Shown here piece by piece: positions 1-6,996 of a stretch of 13,133 nt of DNA. Source of the stretch: DATKIY01 sp035543875 (GTDB lineage Bacteria; Actinomycetota; Actinomycetes; JAHEKZ01); assembly GCA_035543875.1 (NCBI GenBank), contig DATKIY010000239.1:1-13133 (forward strand). The letters are read 5' to 3'. Position 1 is the stretch's first letter, and every line of letters begins with the position of its first letter. The notes beneath the pieces were generated by a model that was not told the DNA's origin, did not search any database, and saw only the letters and a program-made list of their open reading frames with translations. A program made the translations under genes and the position numbers.

Positions 1-707
1 CGTTCTTGCCGTGCTTGATGTTGAAAGCCGAAACGGATTTCAGCCTTCTCCAGCTTGGGCGTTTTGTAATAGCGCTTGGCCCAAAAAGATGTCGGCTTCG
101 CCAACCGAATTGCCCCGACAAGCGCAAGGAGGGGAATCGGAAGTCCGATCAGACCGGTGGCCAGTTTTCCTTTGAGAAGGCAAACGACGGTATAGGCGAT
201 ATGGCACACGACCGCGATGGTCACGATAACCAGACCGTCGGTGTCGACGGTCTGAGCATCCACTCCGATCGGAGAGGCCCCAACCACCAGCGCCGCTCCG
301 ACTACAACGGCCACCATTACTGCGTCAATCGACTTGCGACCCTCCTCGCTCCAATACACGTCCTCCAAGTGCAGCCAGAGGGCAAACTCGTCCAGGGCGA
401 GTGCAGCGCCTACTCCGAACAGCATCGCCAGCGCCTCAAGCCACGGTGATTCGGGGCGAAAGCGAAACTCCAACAGGCCGACAACCAGCACGAGCAGGAT
501 TCCCCACACCTGGTGGTGAATATGGACGCCACCGATATAGACATCCTTGATTGCGGATGCGCCTTGACTCTCTTCGCGATCCTGACGAGCTCGAATCCTT
601 AGGGTGATGAGTCGGACGAGACCATAGGTCACAAGAAAAGCGATCAGCGCCCAGAGAGCAGCGGAACGCCCCGTGTCGACGACATGCGTTTGATACCAGT
701 CGAACAT
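1..707 (-). CDS. Polytopic integral membrane protein, conserved actinobacterial type (3' end cut by left window edge)
   Basis: I read this frame by hand: it is open from an ATG at 705-707 to the left edge, giving 235 visible residues and no stop, so the C-terminus is missing. Five or six hydrophobic segments are visible (about residues 15-36, 65-83, 90-112, 126-148, 158-178 and possibly 184-200). Two polar motifs stand out. GGVHIHHQVWG lies at residues 59-69, just before the second helix, and DEFALWLHLEDVYW lies at 106-119, running out of the third helix. They resemble motifs I recall from uncharacterised actinobacterial membrane proteins. The clustered His, Asp and Glu residues at membrane boundaries could bind a metal or form an active site; this is inference. 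No clear Shine-Dalgarno sequence precedes the ATG. It lies 77 bp downstream of the hemerythrin-like gene on the same strand and could be co-transcribed with it. Function unknown. Confidence 0.85.
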   Translation of the reverse strand, partial: MFDWYQTHVVDTGRSAALWALIAFLVTYGLVRLITLRIRARQDREESQGASAIKDVYIGGVHIHHQVWGILLVLVVGLLEFRFRPESPWLEALAMLFGVGAALALDEFALWLHLEDVYWSEEGRKSIDAVMVAVVVGAALVVGASPIGVDAQTVDTDGLVIVTIAVVCHIAYTVVCLLKGKLATGLIGLPIPLLALVGAIRLAKPTSFWAKRYYKTPKLEKAEIRFGFQHQARQE

Positions 708-784
708 GTAGTGACTCTAACCAGCAGTCGTCGGAGACTCGCGTCAAACCTGGACGAACTAAAAGGCTCGAGACCGTCGGGCGC

Positions 785-1441
785 CTATGTGCCGGTGCGC
801 AGTGTGGTCGCGTACTTAGTCCAGGGACGCTGGATCAGAATCGGGTACAGCAACCGCACTGGTCCTGGCAGGTGGCTCTTCATATAGTCCTGGTCAGCTC
901 CATCGAGCGATTCGAGGATCATCCCGAACGCTACGGGCATCCTGTTACGCGGGATCGTCGCACGCGAGTGCTCGCCAATGGCGTCCCACTCGGATTGAGT
1001 GAGTGTCACTGCCGCAAGTGGTACAACCTTTTGCTCTTCGTCGTCAAGGTGCGGTTGCAGAATCGTGTTGAGGTTGTCCAATGACGTTGACAGCGCCTCT
1101 CCAGTCTCAGCGGAAGGTCGTTGGCGCCAAGCGGCACACGCGGCAGATGCTGTATCGATTGCTGCAGTAACGAGCTGGTGTTGGTGCGCGACTACTTCCG
1201 TCGACTCAGCCTGCTCGGGTGCGCGCTCGATGAGCAACGGGTAGAGCAACAGGTCTTCACTCTCGTGATGGCTGTGCAGCATCGCGATGCCGAAGTCAAT
1301 GTGATCGGCGAGGAAGGTAACCCGTTCAGGTGACGGAGTCGGGTTCGCCCGAACCAAGCGAGAGGATTCGTCGTATGAGTTCCGAAACACGACGTGGACG
1401 ATTCGCATGTCACGCACATCGATTGGCTGTGCGTTCGCCAT
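785..1441 (-). CDS. Hemerythrin-like (HHE cation-binding) domain protein
   Basis: A 218-residue protein with the spaced His and acidic residues of the hemerythrin/HHE family, a four-helix bundle that usually binds a di-iron centre. Visible candidate ligands are H16 in the first helix, the HSHHESED run at 56-63, H86 and H88 in HQHQ, and HLDDEE at 131-136. The C-terminal part (W152, a GMILE stretch near 173-177, and LPGPVRLLYP at 191-200) matches the tail often seen in actinobacterial members. No signal peptide or membrane segment is present, so it should be cytoplasmic. Roles known in the superfamily include oxygen or nitric-oxide sensing, iron handling and oxidative-stress defence; I cannot choose among them. 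The ATG is well supported by an AGGAGGT five bases upstream. It stands 146 bp from the gene upstream of it on the same strand. Confidence 0.9.
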   Translation of the reverse strand: MANAQPIDVRDMRIVHVVFRNSYDESSRLVRANPTPSPERVTFLADHIDFGIAMLHSHHESEDLLLYPLLIERAPEQAESTEVVAHQHQLVTAAIDTASAACAAWRQRPSAETGEALSTSLDNLNTILQPHLDDEEQKVVPLAAVTLTQSEWDAIGEHSRATIPRNRMPVAFGMILESLDGADQDYMKSHLPGPVRLLYPILIQRPWTKYATTLRTGT

Positions 1442-1446
1442 TGTCT

Positions 1447-1453
1447 ACCTCCT
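1447..1453 (-). promoter_or_regulatory. Strong ribosome binding site of the hemerythrin-like gene
   Basis: On the minus strand this reads AGGAGGT, ending five bases before the ATG at 1439-1441. It is the best Shine-Dalgarno match in the left half of the window. It fixes the start codon and suggests efficient translation of the hemerythrin-like protein. Confidence 0.8.
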
Positions 1454-1587
1454 CGGGTCCCACACCAAACGTGTCGACCGATTCTGACTGAACCAGACCG
1501 CCATGGCTAGCGTTAGCCCGTCTACCGACTCTTCCAAACTGCCTGGCGTCCTATCGGAAAGCATGGTAGTTGTGACGGACAGAAGTC

Positions 1588-2235
1588 CTATTGCGCTGCC
1601 CAGAACTCATTGACTAGAGACGTGGTCTCATCGAGGTCGTGTCTTGTGGTGAGGACGCTAACCGAGAAGTCTCCGGACGACCTCCAACAGACATGGCCGT
1701 CGGTCTTAACTGGCTCGTCGGGTAAGTCTAGGTCGCCCTCATAACTCTTGGGGGGACCAAGCCATAGCGGGCTGCACTGGACCTGATCCTGGAGAGTCCA
1801 GTCGTCAAAGTGACCGACGGCATTGCGGTCGGGAAGGTCGTCGACCGGTCCACGAAGGGCGACCACCGAAATAAGACCTCTGTCGAGAGTGCGGGCGTCG
1901 TAGTACTCCCAGAGCACATCCTGTGCGTCATACTCTGGCAAAGTTCGAGCCACCCAAGTGGGATCTGTAGTGCCTGGCGCAAGTGGCGCGCCACCAAGTG
2001 TTGGCGGCGCCTGTAATGAACCTCCGTGAGGAGGGGGCTGGGAAAGTGGCAGCTCGGGAGGTTGTTCAGGCCGACGAACGACAATGACGATGGCCGTTGT
2101 CATTGCGACGAGCAACGCTAAGGCGACAACAACGGCCCACGGGAACGTCCGGATCCGAGTCGGAGCCAGGGTCGTGGCTGGTGCAATTGCACGGGGCGAA
2201 ACGGACGCGAAGTAATCCCCGTCTGCGCTGGACAC
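1588..2235 (-). CDS. Membrane-anchored exported protein of unknown family
   Basis: A 215-residue protein that I do not recognise. It has a short N-terminal tail rich in Ala, Ser, Thr and Pro (1-30), one strong transmembrane segment (about 32-53, AVVVALALLVAM then TAIVIVV), and an arginine pair right after it. A Pro/Gly-rich linker (55-92) leads to a globular domain of about 120 residues. That domain has only two cysteines, C154 and C183, which could form a disulfide if it lies outside the cell. It is acidic and rich in Asp. The start used is GTG at 2233-2235, with an AAGAGG-like sequence almost touching it. Upstream the frame stays open to a TGA at 2281-2283 but has no ATG, GTG or TTG, so this is the only usable start. 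The gene begins 109 bp after the cyclase fusion gene ends on the same strand, so co-transcription is plausible. Confidence 0.7.
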   Translation of the reverse strand: MSSADGDYFASVSPRAIAPATTLAPTRIRTFPWAVVVALALLVAMTTAIVIVVRRPEQPPELPLSQPPPHGGSLQAPPTLGGAPLAPGTTDPTWVARTLPEYDAQDVLWEYYDARTLDRGLISVVALRGPVDDLPDRNAVGHFDDWTLQDQVQCSPLWLGPPKSYEGDLDLPDEPVKTDGHVCWRSSGDFSVSVLTTRHDLDETTSLVNEFWAAQ

Positions 2236-2344
2236 ACCTCTTGCGTCGTCCGGTGAACAGCGTTCCTTGAGGGCATTGTTTCAACTGGACGTGCTTCATG
2301 GTCGATCCGCTTCGCCCGCCACGACCTTCGCGTATTTGGGGCGA

Positions 2345-5300
2345 CTAGATGGACTGAGATTCGGCGTCGGACCGAACCTGGAGATCCGCAAAGTTCGCCG
2401 AGGTCTTCCCGAACTCGCGCCAACCACTCACCCAGGGCTTCACGATCGCCATCGAGCGCCCGTACAGGAGCGGGATGCACGCGACGCGCTCAGTGACGAT
2501 CATTCGGTCGGCCTGATGAAAGAGTCCGAGCCGCCCGCGGTCGCTGCGTTCCTGGCGGGCGCGCTCAATGAGTTCGTCGAAGGGCTGCCATGAAAAGCCC
2601 CCTTCATTCGTCTTGCTCGTGGACTGGAAGAGCAACCGCAGGATGTATTCGGGGTCGGCGTACCCAGGGAGCCAGCCCGTGAACACGATCGGCGCCACCT
2701 CGCGCAGATCGCGCATCGTGGGCAGCATGTCGGGCGTCCACGCGCGTTGCTCAATCTTGAGCCCAAGGGTTTCGTGCCAACTGGCCACAACTGGTTCAAG
2801 TAGCGACGCGTCCGCGTCGAGCGATGCGATGGCGAGCGTTCCCTCGAATCCGCTGAGCGCCAAATGCTCCCGTGCGATATCCGGATCGAACCTCAGGGCG
2901 ATGTCGGGAGTGTGCCCCTGGAGTGCAGGTGGAACCACGCCACCTGTTGCGACGACAAAGTTCGCCGGCAACGCCCGGCCCAGCAGATCCCTGTCGAGCG
3001 CCCGCGCGAGTGCGATTCGCAGGTTCAGGTCAGCCGTGACCGGGTCGCGGTGGTCGAAGGCGAGGTATCCCGACCACGCTGCGGGGCCGACGACGGCATC
3101 CGGGTGCGTGCTCGACACAAGGTCTGCCATTCTCGGCGTGTACCGCACGGTCACGAGATCGAGCTCGTCGCGCGCGTAGCGCTCCCCCGCCTCCTGGTTG
3201 CTGCACAGGGTGTACTCGACCCGTCCGACATTGCCATCTCGGATACCGCGGTACCCCTGCCGTCGCTCGAGGACGAGCCCGTCGCCCTCTCGTTCGGCGA
3301 TTCGGAAGGCTCCACTCACCACTTGTCGCTCCGGGTCCGCCCACGAGTCGTCCGCACCCTCAATCGCGTGCCGGGGCTGAGGGCCGCCGTCAGGCCGATT
3401 CATCACACTCATGAAGTACGGAGCAGGTGCAGCGAGCCGGAACTCGACGGTTCGATCATCGAGCGCCCTCACACCGATCCGCTCCGGATCGTCGTGGCGA
3501 CGCAGGTAGTAGTCCTCGCCAGACTCGATCACGAAGTAGATGGCCACACTGGATCCCGGCGAGTCGGGGTTCAGAACACGTTTGATCCCGAACTCGACGT
3601 CGTGAGCCGTCAGTGGAACTCCGTCGGACCACATCAGTCCTTCGCGCAACCGGAACACGTATCGCAGTCCATCGTCAGCGATCTCCCAAGACTCTGCGAG
3701 ATTGGGCACGATCGTGCGCTCTGGCCACTGCTCCACCAGCCGGTCGAACAGGTTCATGCAGAGTTGAATATTGGGCCACGCGATCGCCGAGCGCGGGTCG
3801 GGGTCGTTCGGCAAATAACTAGACGAAACTCGCAGCAACGCGGATGGCGCTTCGGGTGGAGCCGCCGGAGGCGTCCAGAAGGTAAAGCCGCGCTGATAGG
3901 CGTCATTCGCCTCTGCGAAGCGCAGCGCCATGTGGAGTGCAAGCGCAAGCTTGAAGAACACGAGGGCGACCTCTTGACGCTGACCGCGTTGCTCAAGCAA
4001 CGGGAGCAACTGCCGGTAGTGCCCGATGGCCTCGTCAAGCGCATAGTCCTGCCGTGCGAGGTCGCCCGCGCGGGTCAAGTACGCGATTGCCTTGTCCTCA
4101 TCGGCTGCGCCAAGCCAGTGGTGCGCAAGGAGTCCAGCGTCCTCATGATTTCGTTCGGCGGACCGTTCCTCGAGGTAGATCGCTGCCGTTCGGTGAAGAC
4201 TTTCCCGATTCTGGCGCACCAGTGTGCGATACGCGGCTTCCTGGATCAGCGCGTGTTTGAAGCGGTACTCGGGTTCGGGCCATCGTCGCGCTTCACGGAC
4301 GAGGTCCAACCTCTGCAGTTCGGTAAGTGTCGCTTGAACCTCCACCCCTTCCCGGAGCGCGAGTGCTTCGAGCATTGCAAACCCGAACTGACGCCCCAGT
4401 ACCGAGGCGGCCGTAAGTGTGAAATGCGCATCCGGCGAGAGTCGGTCGATCCGGGACAGGATCACCTTCTCCACGGTTGCCGGGATCTCGATTGGCACGG
4501 CGTGGTCGAAGGTCCACGCGTCTCCGTTCCGTGTGAGGGCACCGACATCGGCGAGCGACCGGACGATCTCCTCGAGGAAGAATGGGTTTCCCTCAGCTGG
4601 ACGCAGGATTCGTTCGGCCATCTCCGGCGAAAGCGTGTCCCGGCCGATCAGAGCGGCCAACAGCTCGCTACCCGCGTCTCCAGTCAGCGCCTCGAGCCCG
4701 ATCTCGCGATAACGATGAGGTAGCCCGCGCGCTGCTTCCTCCTTAACGCGCCAGGCTGGATGGTCTCGCTCTGGGCGCATTGTGAGCACAAGTAACAGTG
4801 CGGCGTGCTCCGTGTAGTCGAGCAGTCGCTCCAGCAACTGGACGGACGTGGCATCGGCCCAGTGCAGATCCTCAAGCGCGACCACGACCGGGCCGTCCTC
4901 GGCGAGCCGCGAGAGCAACGCCCCGACGACCTCGAAAGTTCGGTACTGCAACGCCTCTGGCGAGAGTTCAGCGAGGTGGGCTGCCTCCTTGGGGTCGGCG
5001 GGAACGCCCAAGAGCTGCGCCAGGTACGGCTCGATCTCGCTGGCGCGCTCGGCGAAGAGTGCCGACACCTCACGGCGGAGGGTTACCCGGAGTCTGAGAT
5101 CGGGTTCGTCTGCTGACGTCCCCAACCACGAGTGCAAGAGATCGCGGAATGGCCAGTATGGCATCGACTCGCCGTAAGAAACGCACCGACCTTCGAGCCA
5201 GGTCGGCGTTCGGGACGTGACATGCGCGCCGACGAGCATGCCGTGCAGTTCGTTCATCAGGCGGGTCTTCCCGATCCCGGGTTCTCCAACGAAATAGAGG

Positions 5301-5989
5301 ATGCTGCCGGTTCCCTGGAGCACTCCGTCTATCACCACCGCGCAGTCCGCAAGCTCACGCTCGCGGCCGACGACATGTGCCTGCACACTGTCCAACACTT
5401 GTGGTCGGTGGGCCACGCCAATCGACGTGTTGACCGGCCACGCGGTCGTGGGACCCATCTTGCCCTTAAGCATCAACGTTTGCGGCGTGCCCCACGAGAA
5501 GAGTGGCTCGGCGAGTTGGTGCGTTCCCTCGCCCACAAGCACCGAACCTGGCGCCGCCTGCGACTGAAGGCGGGCAGCGGTGTTCACGGCGTCACCGAGT
5601 GCGCTGTACTCGACCCGACCGCCGGCACCGATTGCTCCGACCACTACCAGTCCGGTGTCCACTCCGATCCGAACGCCGAAGCCACTCACCCCCCAACCCC
5701 GCTCGACCTCGCCCGCGAACTGCGCTAGGTCGTCGAGGATCCTCAAAGACGCATGGATCGCTCGCTCGTGGTCGTCCTCGTGCGCGACCGGCGCCCCAAA
5801 GAGCGCCAGCATCCCGTCGCCGGCCAGATCCTTTACAGTCCCGCCAAACGCTTCTACCGCGGCGATCATGCGTGCAATAGCGTCAGCGACGATTAGCTTG
5901 AGGTCTTCTGGGTCGAGGCGTTCACCCAGCGGTGTCGAACCGACGATGTCGGCAAAGAGCGCGGTGACGACGCGCCGCTCCTCCCGCAT
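2345..5989 (-). CDS. Class III nucleotide cyclase - AAA/STAND ATPase - solute-binding-protein family 5 fusion
   Basis: About 1214 residues in one uninterrupted frame. Residues 5-185 are a class III adenylate/guanylate cyclase domain: metal aspartates D14 (FADIVGST) and D58 (AGDG), and D133, N136 and R140 in LGDAVNTAARL. Residues 205-480 are an AAA_16/STAND-type ATPase: Walker A GEPGIGKT at 235-242 and Walker B VVVALEDLHWAD at 368-379. Residues 575-700 look helical and TPR-like. Residues 715-1208 are a full-length SBP_bac_5 domain, the fold of DppA/OppA-type peptide and NikA-type nickel receptors, with VPNLAESWEIADDGL at 761-775 and WSDGVPLTAHDVEF at 787-800. There is no signal peptide or membrane helix, so the whole chain should be cytosolic. 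It probably makes a cyclic nucleotide in response to a ligand held by the SBP domain (inference); E. coli SgrR is a precedent for a cytosolic SBP_bac_5 sensor. The start is uncertain: ATG 5989 has GGAGG only one base upstream, and GTG at 6007 or 6010 adds 6 or 7 residues. An ATG at 6175 would overlap the upstream gene and adds residues unlike the family. Confidence 0.93.
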   Translation of the reverse strand: MREERRVVTALFADIVGSTPLGERLDPEDLKLIVADAIARMIAAVEAFGGTVKDLAGDGMLALFGAPVAHEDDHERAIHASLRILDDLAQFAGEVERGWGVSGFGVRIGVDTGLVVVGAIGAGGRVEYSALGDAVNTAARLQSQAAPGSVLVGEGTHQLAEPLFSWGTPQTLMLKGKMGPTTAWPVNTSIGVAHRPQVLDSVQAHVVGRERELADCAVVIDGVLQGTGSILYFVGEPGIGKTRLMNELHGMLVGAHVTSRTPTWLEGRCVSYGESMPYWPFRDLLHSWLGTSADEPDLRLRVTLRREVSALFAERASEIEPYLAQLLGVPADPKEAAHLAELSPEALQYRTFEVVGALLSRLAEDGPVVVALEDLHWADATSVQLLERLLDYTEHAALLLVLTMRPERDHPAWRVKEEAARGLPHRYREIGLEALTGDAGSELLAALIGRDTLSPEMAERILRPAEGNPFFLEEIVRSLADVGALTRNGDAWTFDHAVPIEIPATVEKVILSRIDRLSPDAHFTLTAASVLGRQFGFAMLEALALREGVEVQATLTELQRLDLVREARRWPEPEYRFKHALIQEAAYRTLVRQNRESLHRTAAIYLEERSAERNHEDAGLLAHHWLGAADEDKAIAYLTRAGDLARQDYALDEAIGHYRQLLPLLEQRGQRQEVALVFFKLALALHMALRFAEANDAYQRGFTFWTPPAAPPEAPSALLRVSSSYLPNDPDPRSAIAWPNIQLCMNLFDRLVEQWPERTIVPNLAESWEIADDGLRYVFRLREGLMWSDGVPLTAHDVEFGIKRVLNPDSPGSSVAIYFVIESGEDYYLRRHDDPERIGVRALDDRTVEFRLAAPAPYFMSVMNRPDGGPQPRHAIEGADDSWADPERQVVSGAFRIAEREGDGLVLERRQGYRGIRDGNVGRVEYTLCSNQEAGERYARDELDLVTVRYTPRMADLVSSTHPDAVVGPAAWSGYLAFDHRDPVTADLNLRIALARALDRDLLGRALPANFVVATGGVVPPALQGHTPDIALRFDPDIAREHLALSGFEGTLAIASLDADASLLEPVVASWHETLGLKIEQRAWTPDMLPTMRDLREVAPIVFTGWLPGYADPEYILRLLFQSTSKTNEGGFSWQPFDELIERARQERSDRGRLGLFHQADRMIVTERVACIPLLYGRSMAIVKPWVSGWREFGKTSANFADLQVRSDAESQSI

Positions 5990-6052
5990 GCCTCCGTTGT
6001 CGTCCACCACGGAAGCATCTTGCCATCGCCGGAACCGATCGCGAGTGGGAGT

Positions 6053-6096
6053 CCGGTAAGAAGCTCTACCGGCGTGGCGGTTAGACGGCCACGCCG
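6053..6096 (-). terminator. Two overlapping hairpins between the GerW-like gene and the cyclase fusion gene
   Basis: Arms CGGCGTGGC (6070-6078) and GCCACGCCG (6088-6096) pair perfectly over 9 bp around a 9-base loop that contains the TAA stop of the GerW-like gene (6081-6083). A second stem, CCGGTA (6053-6058) with TACCGG (6067-6072), shares bases 6070-6072 with the first, so both cannot be complete at once. On the minus-strand transcript the strong stem forms first and is followed by a mixed sequence without a proper U-run. It is therefore a weak intrinsic terminator or an RNA-stability element rather than a certain terminator. Confidence 0.4.
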
Positions 6097-6500
6097 TCCA
6101 GGGCGTCAGGTGCGTGTGTTCCTTTGCCCTTGAGCGCCCGAAGCGCGGCGAACTTTGAAGCTTTGCTGCGAGCACGCCCCGGCGCAGTAACTGCCCGTGT
6201 GATGAGAGCGGTCACGATGACCGCACCAATAGTCATGATGATTTTGTTCGGGTCCACGGCGGGCTGCCACCGCACTTGGCCCTTGTCAATCACATATGCA
6301 CCGGCCGGGCTGGCCATCATGCCAAAGCCACCGCCGTCACCGGTCTGACCGTCGTTGACTTGACCGGAGCCACCCCCTCCACCGCCGGCTACCTTCGCTG
6401 CAGGAATCACCGTGAGTCCGTCCTTCTCGTAAGGCTCAGCGAAGACGGTTTTGGTCGTAAGAGTGCTGCGCGCGGAACTGAGGATCTCTTGGACGTCCAT
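6081..6500 (-). CDS. GerW/YtfJ-family-like protein with C-terminal membrane helix
   Basis: A 139-residue protein resembling the GerW family (Bacillus YtfJ, spore germination protein W; Pfam Spore_YtfJ). Supporting features, in family order, are VFAEPYEKDG (19-28), the short strand TVIPAAKV (30-37) leading into a glycine run (39-46), a second Gly-rich patch (53-60), then SPAGAYVIDKG (64-74) and VRWQPAVDP (76-84). A hydrophobic helix follows (about 86-104), then a basic tail with several Arg and Lys, so the protein is probably membrane-tethered with the tail on the cytoplasmic side. The family is also found in actinobacteria with no clear link to endospores, so no spore role should be assumed. 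I chose ATG 6500 because GGGAGA lies four bases upstream of it; ATG 6512 would add four residues but has only a weak site. It follows the 61-aa membrane protein gene after 61 bp and precedes the cyclase fusion. Confidence 0.8.
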   Translation of the reverse strand: MDVQEILSSARSTLTTKTVFAEPYEKDGLTVIPAAKVAGGGGGGSGQVNDGQTGDGGGFGMMASPAGAYVIDKGQVRWQPAVDPNKIIMTIGAVIVTALITRAVTAPGRARSKASKFAALRALKGKGTHAPDALDGVAV

Positions 6501-6504
6501 GGTT

Positions 6505-6510
6505 TCTCCC
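6505..6510 (-). promoter_or_regulatory. Ribosome binding site that decides the GerW-like start
   Basis: The minus strand reads GGGAGA here, four bases before the ATG at 6498-6500. Because it overlaps the codons just after the alternative ATG at 6510-6512, it favours the downstream start. Confidence 0.6.
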
Positions 6511-6561
6511 ATCTCGTTGCCGTTTTAGCCAACCGTCCGCCTGTTGTCGCTTCAGGCGCAT

Positions 6562-6747
6562 CTAGTTCAGCACTTGGAAGAGGTCGTACACCATCCACGC
6601 CGGCCAAAGGACCGCCTGGACGAACGAGAACAAATACTCCCACCAGACGTCGGCCTGTTGCCAGAAGTAGACGAGCGCACCGAGCATGCCGAGCCCGTAG
6701 ATGGCACCTGCTCCGGCTGCCGCACCAGAGTTCGAGTTCTTCGTCAC
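6562..6747 (-). CDS. Small two-helix membrane protein
   Basis: A 61-residue protein with two hydrophobic segments, about 12-28 (AIYGLGMLGALVYFW) and 37-58 (EYLFSFVQAVLWPAWMVYDL), joined by a short polar turn containing QQAD. It is rich in Trp and Tyr. I recall similar short membrane proteins from actinobacterial genomes, annotated only as hypothetical. The start is GTG at 6745-6747 with an AAGG close upstream; there is no ATG in this frame before it. The gene is followed after 61 bp by the GerW-like gene on the same strand, so the two are probably one transcription unit and may act at the same membrane. The divergent propeller gene starts 257 bp away. No enzymatic motif is visible. Confidence 0.75.
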   Translation of the reverse strand: MTKNSNSGAAAGAGAIYGLGMLGALVYFWQQADVWWEYLFSFVQAVLWPAWMVYDLFQVLN

Positions 6748-6868
6748 GCCTTCAACATAGCCTTGTCTCGGTAGCTATTTACGGGGCGATAGGCACAACA
6801 ACCGGGACCTTTGACCCTCCGCCGAAGGGATTCTGGTCCGTGCGTCGGAGATGCATTCCCACTGGGGG

Positions 6869-6890
6869 TGTGGTGTCTGTTCTCACCACA
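6869..6890. promoter_or_regulatory. Perfect 7-bp inverted repeat, possible operator
   Basis: TGTGGTG (6869-6875) and CACCACA (6884-6890) are exact reverse complements around an 8-base spacer. The site is about 115 bp upstream of the propeller start and about 120 bp upstream of the small membrane protein start. It lacks a following T-run, so it is more likely a binding site for a dimeric regulator, or a leader hairpin, than a terminator. The regulator is unknown. Confidence 0.35.
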
Positions 6891-6990
6891 AGCCCTACCG
6901 TGGATCAGGTTGGTCTGACGGTGTCGCCAGCCCGGTGGGACACTCCCAGAAGTTGCTGGGTAGTCGGGAAGTTCCCTAGTCGCGCAGGAT

Positions 6991-6996
6991 GGAGGT
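6991..6996 (+). promoter_or_regulatory. Ribosome binding site of the propeller gene
   Basis: GGAGGT, eight bases before the ATG at 7005. Together with the signal peptide that begins there, it shows that the much longer open frame reaching back to 6276 is not the real start. Confidence 0.75.

Noticed and set aside
436..747. A 103-codon minus-strand frame
   Set aside because: It is a shadow of the left-edge membrane protein, whose own frame shows clear hydrophobic helices and continues to the window edge.
1505..1518. Imperfect palindrome GGCTA/TAGCC upstream of the hemerythrin-like gene
   Set aside because: Only 5-bp arms; this is expected by chance in a window of this size, and no promoter elements flank it.
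2864..4723. A 619-codon open frame on the plus strand
   Set aside because: It lies fully antisense to the cyclase/SBP fusion, whose domain motifs are unmistakable. The frame has no recognisable domain and its long open length follows from the GC-rich codon pattern of the real gene.
5990..6175. Longer start of the cyclase fusion at ATG 6175
   Set aside because: It would overlap the 3' end of the GerW-like gene, and the added residues do not resemble cyclase N-termini. The domain begins within a few residues of ATG 5989.
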